From Phoronis ovalis (lineage: Eukaryota; Phoronida; Phoronidae): a DNA stretch of 11,055 bases. The notes beneath the pieces were generated by a model that worked only from the letters and a program-made list of their open reading frames with translations, was not told where the DNA came from and searched no databases. Both the position numbers and the translations under genes were made by a program. Each line of letters begins with the position of its first letter. Position 1 is the first letter of the stretch. Below, in pieces: positions 1-8,388 of this stretch. The stretch covers positions 1 through 11,055 of the forward strand of contig JAOXYB010056867.1 in assembly GCA_028565635.1 (NCBI GenBank), given 5' to 3'.

Positions 1-133
1 CTGTACCAAATACGAAGATGATCTGACGAAAGCTGAAGCCGTTATAGCAACACAAAGAAAAGGTTACATACGCCGCCACCGCATGCGGTACGACTATATG
101 CCCATTCACTATTACATAGTGATGGGCATAAAA
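1..133 (+). repeat. Terminal fragment of the interspersed repeat family, with end hairpin
   Basis: It starts inside the repeat at CTGTACCAAATACGAAGATG and matches the end of the copy at 4968-5085 in order: the CTGTACCAAATA word, a GAAGC(T/C)GTTAT(C/A)G word, an AAAGAAA run, a CG-rich stretch, and a final hairpin followed by GGCATAAA. The hairpin here is ATGCCCATTCACTAT (98-112) against ATAGTGATGGGCAT (116-129) with a 3-base loop and one bulge. A perfect 10-bp palindrome, CCGCATGCGG, lies at 79-88. The left part of this copy is off the window. Confidence 0.65.
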
Positions 134-369
134 ACTAGCAGTAACCAATAGAAGTAAATATCACAGGGATAAAAGTGCATTTCCTCTGCCATTAACTAAG
201 AAGACCAATACAGAATATGCAAATCAAGTTGTAAAAGGAACATCCATATCATCTTTGTAGTTCAAGTAACATGCGCTAATTATCACAGGCATATTGAAAT
301 GAATAATTAGCAAGTCTTAGAATAAATTACAGGATTATCGAATCAAGATATCACAAAATAGGTTTACAC

Positions 370-526
370 CTACTTTGTATTATTACCTTCTTTTGGTTTT
401 TGTGAGATTTTTTTTCCTGCTTTAGACTGTGACATGTCCTTTGACTTGTTCATTTTGCTCTCTTTGTAAGTCACATCAGGAACTGTTTCAAGCTTTCCTG
501 AACACAAGGCTAGTTGGAACATCTTT
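370..526 (-). CDS. Coding exon 4 (residues 616-667), or an internal exon ending at 387
   Basis: The acceptor TTACTGTTGCAG|AAAGATG has AG at 528-527. The first base completes the split Arg codon (AG|A). It reads KMFQLALCSGKLETVPDVTY and then a very Lys/Ser-rich tail (KESKMNKSKDMSQSKAGKK). Two endings are possible. Reading straight on gives TAG at 372-370, making a 667-residue protein. Alternatively the donor AAAGAAG|GTAATA (exon end 387, GT at 386-385) removes the stop and leaves phase 1. No AATAAA or ATTAAA is seen on the minus strand between the stop and base 1. The conserved-looking start followed by a basic linker suggests that the protein continues. The spliced, internal-exon reading is therefore preferred, but both are kept open. 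Confidence 0.7.
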
Positions 527-782
527 CTGCAACAGTAAAAAAGTACTTAGCTATAATAATTATTATTAATAATTTTTGGGATACTGTACAGAGATAGATC
601 CAGAATTAGAACGGATGGATGAGGAGTAATTTAATGAGACATTTGCAATAGATGCCCAGCTCATCCCTAGAATTAGATCATGTTCTAGGTTGTACGTGAT
701 TTACAGCCCTGGTGGGTAGTCACTATGGAAGTAGTTGCTTTAAGTCTTACAATATGTAAAGCAAAGTATCGTATACAATAAA
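527..782. other. Intron 3 sequence next to exon 4
   Basis: This is the acceptor-side end of intron 3 for the minus-strand gene. It is AT-rich, with a short ATTATTATTAATAATT stretch near 560. Traces of the repeat family's tail may begin near 740, but the match is weak. No gene is seen. Confidence 0.5.
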
Positions 783-1301
783 TGTTGAAGATTTGAATCA
801 ATGTCATAATTATTAAAATGATTCCTAGCCTAACACACCCAACCACCTTTTGCTCTTCTTGAATGCACCTTTGAATAGCCTAGTCAGTGCTGGGTCATTC
901 TGGCATGTGGCGGAACCTGACATGTCCTCTTGGGAACAAACATGGCCACCAGTTGGCTACTTTGGAAGCGATCTGCATCAAAATTACAAGTGACCTGCAT
1001 GCTGGCATTTATTTACTCCATAACAAATATGAAACTGATTGGATAACAATTGGAGCAGTTATTGTACTATGCACAAAAAGTGTTGAAGATTCAGATTGGC
1101 ATTTGACCCATTTCTCAAGGTCATTCTTAAAATGTCACCTACCCTATTATGCCCAACAACCTATGGCTTTCCTACAAATCATCCAGTTAATGCTTTGTCT
1201 TGTATGCAATGCAACATCTCTCGGTAACAAACATGGCCACCAGTCGACCACATTGGAAGTAATAAAGGTCAAAATTATATCCGACTTGCACTTTGACTCA
1301 T
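783..1301 (+). repeat. Repeat cluster 1: about two diverged monomers of a roughly 330-bp family
   Basis: Two blocks alternate. Block M2 carries TTTGACCCATTTCTCAAGGTCA and a CACCTAGCCTA-like word. Block M1 carries AACAAACATGGCCACCAGT, then a GGTCAAAATTA word, TTTGAC, and a CAAATATGAA(A/G)CTGAT word. M1 begins at about 933 and 1223 here. The tail word TGTTGAAGATT recurs at 783 and 1079, a spacing of about 296 bp. The first copy lacks the front part of M2 by a deletion, and the second M1 breaks off at 1301. An open frame of 138 codons crosses it (887-1303), but it simply reads through repeat sequence and translates the repeated block twice. It is not considered a gene. Confidence 0.75.
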
Positions 1302-1323
1302 GAGGGCTATAGAGGGGGGGGGG

Positions 1324-1510
1324 TATCGCGAGCAGCGAGCATTGGGGTCTGTTAAGTGCGAGCAGCGAGCAATTTTTTTGATTTGTTTCCTAATTTTGTT
1401 AACTATTTTGTTGTGTCAATGTTTTTTTTTTGGTTAATTTTTCTTGTTAAGTGTGAGCAGTGACCATTGCCGATTTTTAAGTGTGAGCATTGTACCTTGG
1501 GGAGCACCCT
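1324..1510 (+). repeat. T-rich module with GCGAGCAGCGAGCA words, copy 1
   Basis: It opens after a run of ten G (1314-1323). The word GCGAGCAGCGAGCA occurs exactly at 1328-1341 and 1358-1371. A shared core follows: TTTTGTTAACTATTTTGTT, a T run, GGTTAATTTTTCTTGTTAAG, a GAGCAGTGACCATTGCCGA word, and a GAGCATTGTACCTTGGGG end. The core matches the copy at 3760-3932 in order and spacing. No coding capacity is seen. Confidence 0.7.
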
Positions 1511-3759
1511 ACTCCCCCTCAGGTTTGATTTTCAAAAAAATAATATTTTGAGGATGTGATTATACTGGTAATTCTATACTTTTAAAATATTCTATTGTAT
1601 GTTTCGTTCTGCCACAAACGTCGGGCATACGTAGATTTTTGAAATAACTGTAACTGTTTTACCTGTAACACAAGAACTTTACTAATTTCCACGGTACAGG
1701 TTTATGTAAAAATAGACTGCACTAAACGGCACTGTAACTCCTAAAAACAGTTGTGATACTGAACACAGAAGAGATAAGAATAGACTATATATGCGTTAAA
1801 GAAGCATTATTTTTTTGTATTAGTCTAAATATAAAATTTCATCATTGCTCATCCAGTCAGTGATTGCTGCAATATTTATGATAATCACATTTTTCCTTTT
1901 AATTATAAAATTACTTTCAAACAAGCCAAATAATAAAAAAATTAATATACAAGTAATTTTCATGGTTATCATAATGACCTCTCTGTATTTGTTGGCATCA
2001 GTTTGGAACGTTTTAAGCAATTTTAGAAATTTAGCCTTTGAAAGAAGAAAGAAAATGTACAAAACCAATAGGTGTAATCAGTTTTAACACTGTTTTATTT
2101 ATAACAATTATAGATAAAAGACCATACGAAGTATAATACGATATAAGTGCTTTAAGGTTGATGAACCGTTAGAGACTAAAGCACGTATACCATGAGGCCA
2201 TTAGCACCTGAAAAATGCCTTTTATGGGTTAAACATCTGTCAAATCATCAATCTTAAAGGTGATATCTTTCTTAATTTGTTAACAGGGCAAACCTTTCTT
2301 AATTTGTTAACAGGGCAAACCCTAACAAAAATATTTATTACTGGGATTAAAAATTAGTACAATGCAAACTTTTCCTTTTATAAAATTAGACACATAACTT
2401 GTGGTGCTCTAAATAGATTCTAGATAGAATAATATTGTTTCTCTAAATCCTAGGAACAATTTGAGTAAATTGTGAATTACAGCTTCTTAATTAGTAACTG
2501 ACAAGATCAGAAATGGAAATTGCACGGTTTGTACTTGTGGAAACCTAAATTAATTTTTGTTAGAAAAATGGAAATAAAAGGAATAAGTTAAGAGGAATAA
2601 AGACCTATTTTCAATGAAATTATCTTTCAATAAAACAGTCAATAAAGATGTGTAAAATTGTTTGTGTTTAGCTTTAAATAATGCTATCATAATTAAACTT
2701 GATCATTTTGTAACTGAAAGTTCATGGGTGCAAGTCAACAAACATCTTAAAATAGACAATCATTTACATGTACAATAAGCGATAATGTAGTTAAATGTGA
2801 CATTTTCAACAAACACGAAAACTGGTATTGGGCGTCAAAAGAATAAAATCAAACTATATATTTTCAATGCTCTGAAATCCACCCATTCAAGCTTATCAGC
2901 TTAAACCACAACACTTTCAAATCATCTACAAGACAGTGTACTTCGTGGATGCAAGTGTAAGCGATTTAATTAATGTATTAATTAATATTTTTATATTTAT
3001 GACTTTCGTTACGGCAAAATATTCCATTACCCTGTTCAGCAAAAATGGAAACTGCCTGACATAATTTTATGTTTGAAAATCAAGAGAATACCGGTGTACT
3101 GAAAACGAGAGTCCGCCCATTACACAGTGTCCTGGATGCACATTTTCAAAGGGGACGATAGAAAAGGTGGGACTCTTATTTCCTTTACACCGGTACATAG
3201 CGCAACTAACAAGATCAATAGTAGGTGTAGACATAAATAAAATGTACAACATAACAAAAATAAAGGAAACCGGAGAACTCATGATGCATGATATGAGATA
3301 GAGTTTCACAATAGGGAAACCTCTAAGCAGTACATGCTGGCAAAGGAAACAAGTTTTCTTTAGAAAAACAATGACATGAACCATTTCTGTTTAAAAATGT
3401 TTGACACATTAAACTCAATATTCACATTCAAATGCACTAGACTGCGTTATTAGTTTTGGTACAGGGTTTACTGTTCATACTGTTTCCTTGAGAAGATTAT
3501 TTGGTAATGCAAATAAATACATAATAATTTCTAAGAAACCACACTATATACACTATGCTTCCACATATGAATCATAAGCTATTTTTATGCTGGTATTTTT
3601 GATATTGTAATAATTAAAATATTTATAGTAATCATGTTACTAAATTGTGTCTAAGACACTTTCAAAAAAGTAAAATGTAATTTACTTCCAGAATTTTCAA
3701 TCAAAAATTAAATGAATGCCATTTACCATGTTTATTTAACCACTGTTGCTAGTATTTTT
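1511..3759. other. Unique AT-rich part of intron 3
   Basis: About 2.2 kb of intron without a supported gene. Short open frames on both strands overlap at 1820-2087. They are hydrophobic, as expected of AT-rich chance frames. A 105-codon minus-strand frame at 3067-3384 has no recognisable family. Small structures seen are a 27-bp perfect tandem duplication (2267-2320, listed separately), an inverted repeat GTGCTTTA/TAAAGCAC at 2147-2154 and 2177-2184, and TTAATTAA/TTAATTAA at 2966-2985. Confidence 0.5.
2267..2320 (+). repeat. Perfect 27-bp tandem duplication
   Basis: Two identical adjacent 27-bp copies (2267-2293 and 2294-2320), each beginning CTTTCTTAATTTGTTAACAG and ending GGCAAAC. The lack of any mismatch in decaying intron sequence suggests a recent slippage duplication. 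Confidence 0.9.
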
Positions 3760-3932
3760 GTTGCTTTGTTTCATAATTTTGTTAACTATTTTGTTTTGTT
3801 TAAGTTTTTGAATTTTTTTTTTGGTTGCCCATTTTATTGGCGACGGTTTTTTTTTTTTTTGGTTAATTTTTCTTGTTAAGTGCGAACAGCGAGCATTGCC
3901 GAATTTTAAGTGCGTGCATTGTACCTTGGGGG
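3760..3932 (+). repeat. T-rich module with GCGAGC words, copy 2
   Basis: Matches 1370-1510 in order: a TTTTGTTAACTATTTTGTT word, T runs, GGTTAATTTTTCTTGTTAAG at about 3861-3880, then a GTGCGAACAGCGAGCATTGCCGA word and a GCATTGTACCTTGGGG end. It carries an extra T-rich stretch (GGTTGCCCATTTTATTGGCG) absent from copy 1. It is followed directly by M1 repeat sequence, whereas copy 1 is preceded by M1. The module therefore appears to sit inside the larger repeat. Confidence 0.7.
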
Positions 3933-5095
3933 GTATCAAATATGAAGTTGATCAGATAAAAACTGAAGCTGTTATTGTGATGTACAATTTCAAGAACAAA
4001 CATGGCTGTCAGTCGGCCATATTGGATGTGATCCGGGTCAAAATTCTATATGGCCTGCACTTTGACCTGTACTTACCCTATATCGAATACGAAGCTGATC
4101 AGATAAAAACTTATTGCGAGACAGAGAAAGTGTTACACGCAAAGAAAAAAGTTGAGGCTCAGATTGCCGTTTGACCCACTCTTAAATATCACCTAGCCGA
4201 AGGCACCCACCAACTTACAGCCTTCATGAATCCACCTTCAAATCGTTCAGTCAACGTTTCATCTTTCCCGCAACTCATGCAGTGTAACATGCCCTCTCGT
4301 CCTTTGAACTATGTCAAATATGAAGCTGATCAGATAAAAACTGCAGTAGTTCTGGAGGGGGGGACAAAGCAAGTATTATGCATAAAATTTTGAAATTTTG
4401 AATCAGCATTTGACCCATTTCTCAAGGTCATTTTAAAATGTCACCTAACCTATATAAAGCCCATGAACATATGGTCATTTTGAATACACCTTCAAATCGT
4501 CCAGTTAACACTTTATGGTATGCACTGCAATGTAAAGAGCCTTCTCTGGAACAAACATGGCCACCAGTCGGCCATCTTGGAAGTGATCCGGGTCAAAAAT
4601 TTACCAGACCTGTACTTTGACCCTGTACTTTGACCCTGTATTTGCCCTGTATTAAATACAAAGCAGAATGGATAAAAATTCAAGAAGTTATTGCAAGTCA
4701 AAGAAAGTGTAATGTACATTGAATAATGTCAAAGATTAAAATCATAGTTTGACCCATTTTTCAAGGTCATTCTAAAATTTCACCTAGCCTAACATGCCCA
4801 TCAGACTATGGCCTTCAAATCATTCAGTCAACATTTCATCTTTCCCACAACTCACACAAAGTAATTAATAAGCGCTCCCGGGAACAAACATGGCCGCCAG
4901 TCGGCCATATTGGAAGTAATCAAGGTCAAAATTAATATCGACCTGCACTTCAACCTGTATACACCCTGTACCAAATATCATAAAGCTGTTCGGGTAAAAA
5001 CTGAAGCTGTTATCGTGAGAAAAAGAAATTGTTGCGGACCATGACGACGACGTACAGCCTATGTGCACTGTGTGATAGGCATAAACACAAAATAA
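3933..5095 (+). repeat. Repeat cluster 2: about three to four diverged monomers ending in a hairpin
   Basis: M1 starts at about 3992, 4546 and 4879. Tail fragments of M1 without the front lie at 3935-3990 and 4311-4360. M2 blocks lie at about 4165, 4408 and 4748. The spacing between complete monomers is about 333 bp (4546 to 4879). Each M1 holds ATGGCCaccagtcGGCCAT or a close variant, a small internal inverted repeat. The copy at 4546 has an internal 13-bp duplication (TGTACTTTGACCC at 4611-4623 and 4624-4636). The last copy ends in a CATGACGACGACGTAC word and a hairpin, GCCTAT/ATAGGC (5057-5062 and 5075-5080), followed by ATAAAC. That is the same kind of end as at 1-133. A 117-codon open frame across 3821-4174 reads only repeat sequence. 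The element class is unknown. Confidence 0.8.
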
Positions 5096-5282
5096 AATTC
5101 ACAATTATGCAAAGTGAAGCAGTAATGCATATTTTGATATTCCAAAGAATAAATATTATGATATTTTGATCAATCTTAAACCCATGAAACAAAATATTTT
5201 TTCATGCCATTTACAATAAATTGTTGAACTGACAGACAATCATGTTCTAAATTAGTGATACATGGGAACAAAAATGTCTCAC
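5096..5282. other. Donor-side end of intron 3
   Basis: AT-rich intron sequence between repeat cluster 2 and the splice donor of exon 3 at 5282-5281. No feature beyond the donor is seen. Confidence 0.6.
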
Positions 5283-5599
5283 CTGGCAGAGTTATCATCC
5301 TTGATTGCCATAAGGAACTGCATTATTAAGTGTTTTAAGTGAGATTCTGTAAATAGTTCATCACAAGTCATAAACACATCATATATAACGTCAACGGCAT
5401 TCATATCTGCATATTTCTTTCGTAGTTGCAGTGTTAAACTCAAACCAGGGCGTCGTTTGTCTCCGATATTAAATCTTTCTGAAAGGCTATTTTTTATTTT
5501 CTGCAACTGATCATCAAAGGTTGTTTCAAGGTGTGTAACAAAATCGAGCTTAGCCTGGTCCATAATATTTCTTTGATGACGCCTGGCTTTTGAAATTAC
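5283..5599 (-). CDS. Coding exon 3 (residues 511-616), helical, joins exon 2 in phase 0
   Basis: The acceptor CTCCACAG|GTAATTTC has AG at 5601-5600. The donor GCCAG|GTGAGAC has GT at 5282-5281. The exon is 105 codons plus AG, so it leaves phase 2. Exon 2 ends on a complete Ser codon and this exon opens VISKARRHQRNIMDQAK, so the helix carries on smoothly across the junction (LAIS then VISKARR). The segment is strongly helical: an amphipathic stretch around residues 524-552 (FVTHLETTFDDQLQKIKNSL), a short basic loop (GDKRRPG), then two or three further helices ending MAIKDDNSAR. Reading past the donor meets TGA at once (5281-5279), so splicing is required to extend the protein. The first ATG inside the exon is at 5563, but the open frame continues upstream of it to the acceptor, so it is not a start. 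The function of this part is unknown. Confidence 0.85.
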
Positions 5600-6478
5600 C
5601 TGTGGAGAATTAAATGGAATTTTAAAAGTTCATACGACTTCAATTACATCAGTTTTGCTAGGTTTCTTAACTGCATTAATCACCGGATAAATTATTCTGT
5701 ATATTTAATTAATGAATTATATTTACTGATATGCTGTTACCGAGTACATAGAAAGCACCAACAACCTATTTGCAAGCAATTGGTACAGCCACGGGTTGCA
5801 AACCTATACATCCTCAGAACGCAGCTCATTGTGAATAAATCACATTCACAAGCATTGCATGTTTGGAGTATTTGTGTTCCCAGCAGATGCATGCGATTTC
5901 ACAGGTAACACAAATTTAAGAATTTATGTAATGACAGGTACAAAATCATTCATGAGCACTGAGTAGGCAGAATATGAGCAATATCATATTGATTTCATTA
6001 CAACTATATTAACTATCATAGTTGTTAACGCCATCTGCAAGAGGTAATCTCATGGTATTGGGTGTTTTCTGCATGTGAATTCACACCAGTGTTAGGAAAT
6101 TAGGCAGCTGTGAAGGTATTTTTTATTGCACTGGCTTGACAAACACTGCGGCAATCTTTATAATATGTCATTTCACCTATATAGTTAAATTTATCAATAA
6201 TTCCTCGCCAGGGTGACAATGATAACACTGTAGTAACATAAGTTATCAGTTGAAGTTTAATTTAGTAACCGCATAACTCTTCAAAAACAAATATAATCAC
6301 ATAATCTCTCTTAAATTTATCCTTTTTACGGGGACGACCCAGCGTGCTTAGTGTTCATTTCCCTCTTACTAACTCATCATTCTGTAAAAAATTTCTGATC
6401 ACATTTTTTAGTTTTTTTAATTATTATATGTTGTTAAATTTTTTTTCATTATTTATTTAACAAATTTAAAATACTTAC
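5600..6478 (-). other. Coding intron 2, phase 0, 879 bp
   Basis: AT-rich intron with no coding potential and no copy of the repeat family seen in the next intron. It carries small inverted repeats. TTGTGAAT/ATTCACAA lies at 5829-5836 and 5844-5851 with a 7-base loop, and CAACTAT/ATAGTTG lies within 6001-6024. An AATAAA word on the minus strand (6457-6452) sits directly before an in-frame TAA (6451-6449) reached by read-through from exon 2. Confidence 0.7.
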
Positions 6479-7740
6479 AGAAATTGCCAATCCTAGACTT
6501 TTTATAAATATCCCAAGATCATAAAGGTTGTCACATTTGTATTGCTGTTTCAAATATAATAGGAAGTGTTCCATTTCAACTTGAATTCTTTCGCCTCTTA
6601 CTCTGCTGGTTTCCATGTACTTCTTCAGAAGCACTAGAACATCAAGAGTTGTTATTTGGAAAACTGGTGCATTTTTGTCATGTATTTGAAAAGCATGTTG
6701 TACATCAGGCTGCTTGATAATAGGACCCAAATGAAGTTCATCAAAGTCAGTTTTGTCAAATAGTTTAGCAAGATTTTGGCTTAATTCGTACAGTGTTCCG
6801 ATACCATGGGACATCTTATACGCTTGAATATATGCATTCACTTTACTTTGCTTCCATAAAAGTTTTTTTAAGCATGAGATGTCTTCTGCTTGTTTCAGCC
6901 CCAAGTCTTTTACATTCCTGGCACCCAACTGCCCACAGATGGACTTCACTACTGTTTCTACACCAACATATTCTCCCTTGTCATGTAAAGCTTGGATACA
7001 ATGGGCAGCCATATCATTGATATGATTAGTGGAATAACTACGTGAGAACATAGATTCATGTTGCTGTGGGCTTTTTGAGTAGTTTTCATCACTTCCAGTT
7101 GACCTCACACTAGAATACCGCTGACGGCGTTCCTTTGGCCGAACTGCTTTCGCTGGGCTTCGTGGCTGTTTAACTTGAACTGTATAGCATTGTTCTGCCT
7201 CTCTAAGTTTCTTCAGTTCTTTTTTAGAAAGTTTTGTTCCGTCGTTTAAATTGGGAAAAGCGTCTGATATAATCTTGTCATTTCTTGGGGATATGGAAGT
7301 AGTCCATGGGGAATTATTTGGTATTCTGTCAACTGTTGGTTCTTCAATTCCTACATTTGGCGATAGGGAAATAGACCATGGGGAATTACTTTGTGACCTA
7401 TCATTAGAAAGCATAGATGAAGATGGTGATGGACAACTGTAATTGGTCTCTGATGTATGTATAGTAAGAGGAACATGTGGCATGTACTGCATCTGCTGCA
7501 TGTATTGTTGTTGTTGTATAAGCTGCTGGTAAACCATGTTAATTTCTATTTCAATTTTCTCAACTATTGGTCGATAATGAGCTTCAATTTCTCTTTTTTC
7601 CTGTTCTAAATTTTCTTTTTCTGCTTCATGATTTGCACTGCTAAGCCTTGCTTCAACATCTTTCCATTTTTCTGTGTAAATTTCTGACACCCTTTTATAT
7701 CTTTGTTGAAGGTCATTAAAAACAGCTGATTGAGCAAAAT
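6479..7740 (-). CDS. Coding exon 2 (residues 90-510): coiled coil, low-complexity linker, start of helical domain
   Basis: This 1262-base exon is the best-supported gene piece. The acceptor is TTTTTAATTACAG (AG at 7742-7741) and the donor is TTTCT|GTAAGTAT (GT at 6478-6477). Domains in order: residues 93-160 form a charged amphipathic helix or coiled coil dense in Glu and Lys. Residues 161-176 are Gln/Met-rich. Residues 185-245 are Ser/Pro-rich with two copies of an NSPW(S/T)xS(L/I)SP-like motif. Residues 257-300 are a basic stretch (KLSKKELKKLREAEQ, then Arg/Pro-rich). Residues about 328-510 are a compact, mostly helical region with few low-complexity runs (MAAHCIQALHDKGEYVGVET, later LHLGPIIKQPDVQHAF and QYKCDNLYDLGIFIKSLGLA). 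The last part is what recalls the NO VEIN-like family. An ATG at 7780-7778 in the same frame lies inside the upstream intron and is probably not the start. Confidence 0.85.
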
Positions 7741-8099
7741 CTGTAATTAAAAAGCAAATTTTAATTTGATCATGTGCCATTACAATTATATTATATTCAG
7801 TGTTAATTTTTCTCTTTTTTGAAATTATCTGAGCACATTAACAATAGCATTGTCCATATAGATAAGACCATTTTTATCAACACTGATCAATACATCCAGG
7901 TATCCGCTTGTTCAGAGTTCATGCAATCTCATTCTGATAAATCATAACACACATGCTTTCCTTATGGTTTACAAAATGTAAAAAGGTTAACACTGCATCA
8001 AATCTTTATTCACAAATTAGTACAATATATTAATAAAATTCACCAATATGAACAGAAATATTTCCATGTTTTTAGATGTGACCGAAATAATGTACCTAC
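7741..8099 (-). other. Coding intron 1, phase 1, 359 bp
   Basis: AT-rich intron between coding exons 1 and 2. Exon 1's frame reads into it as far as TAA 8019-8017, and an AATAAA word lies just beyond on the minus strand (8010-8005). Nothing else recognisable is present. There is no repeat shared with the rest of the window and no conserved second exon was seen. Confidence 0.6.
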
Positions 8100-8367
8100 T
8101 TTCTGGCACAATTTGTTGGGGAGCTAATGCCAATGGTGCAACTGGTCCATACCGAGAAGAATATAATGCAGGGTACCCTAGGATGGCGGGCGATGTGGTT
8201 TCTACATTTGATAGCGGCAGAAAGTTTTCATCATGACTGCTGGCTTTTATATCCATCTCCAAAGAAGTGGGCAGTGCTGTTTCGTGGTCAGTCTCCCAAA
8301 CATTGGGAATCGAAGGCAATGTACTGGTGTCGTAACTTGAAGAATTCTTCTCAGATTTGTCACTCAT
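8100..8367 (-). CDS. Coding exon 1 (residues 1-89 plus one base), disordered N-terminus
   Basis: It starts at ATG 8367-8365. An in-frame TAA lies 9 bases upstream (8379-8377), so the start does not extend within this exon. The encoded segment is rich in Ser, Thr, Pro, Asp and Glu at first. Residues 60-89 then form a Pro/Ala/Tyr-rich stretch (ILGYPALYSSRYGPVAPLAL). No domain, signal peptide or membrane segment is visible, so it is probably intrinsically disordered. The donor is chosen as GAA A|GTAGGT, with GT at 8099-8098. This ends the exon in phase 1, matching the next exon's acceptor, and creates an Asn codon (A|AT) as residue 90. A slightly better-looking donor 4 bases on (TAG|GTACAT, GT at 8095-8094) would leave phase 2 and break the frame with exon 2. 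Without splicing, the frame reads on to a stop at 8017-8019. Confidence 0.7.
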
Positions 8368-8388
8368 GCTGCTCCTTTAAAATGTATA

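Larger units (their letters stand above)
370..8367 (-). other. Spliced gene, four coding exons, probable N-terminal part of an animal NO VEIN-like protein
   Basis: Gene-level entry. Coding segments in transcript order are 8367-8100, 7740-6479, 5599-5283 and 526-370. They total 2004 bases, which is 667 codons plus TAG, and no frame break appears at any junction. The introns are 359, 879 and 4756 bp, in phases 1, 0 and 2. Seen directly: GT-AG borders, matching phases, and an in-frame TAA at 8377-8379 upstream of the ATG. Family: the helical C-terminal half (residues about 328-630), with a run ending in a Phe-Gln-Leu-Ala-Leu-Cys segment, resembles from memory the part of animal NO VEIN-like proteins that precedes the GHKL-type ATPase and DUF3883 regions. 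That link is inference and was not searched. If it is right, the ATPase exons lie left of base 1. No catalytic motif is visible within the window, so no activity can be assigned to this part. Confidence 0.75.

Noticed and set aside
887-1303. A 138-codon plus-strand open frame starting MLGHSGMW
   Set aside because: It lies wholly inside the monomer repeat and translates the same block twice (NKHGHQ followed by a similar stretch). The frame is a by-product of repeat sequence, with no domain.
1820-2087. Two overlapping hydrophobic open frames on opposite strands (82 and 80 codons), one looking like membrane segments
   Set aside because: Very AT-rich DNA gives Ile/Leu/Phe/Lys-rich chance frames on both strands. 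No family resemblance or splice support is seen.
3067-3384. A 105-codon minus-strand open frame inside intron 3, same strand as the gene
   Set aside because: No recognisable domain and no phase-compatible splice sites clearly bracketing it. Exons 3 and 4 already join in frame without it.
3821-4174. A 117-codon plus-strand open frame
   Set aside because: It crosses the T-rich module and repeat monomers and reads the same NKHG-type repeat translation. No evidence of a gene.
4570-4580. GGCCATCTTGG and GGCCATATTGG in the monomers as YY1-type or CArG-type sites
   Set aside because: The CArG spacing is one base short. The YY1-like core is short and lies inside a small palindrome, so it is not separable from chance.
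7251-7442. Plus-strand open frame opposite exon 2
   Set aside because: It is an antisense shadow of the Ser/Pro-rich coding exon, as are the plus-strand frames at 6793-7020 and 8048-8534.
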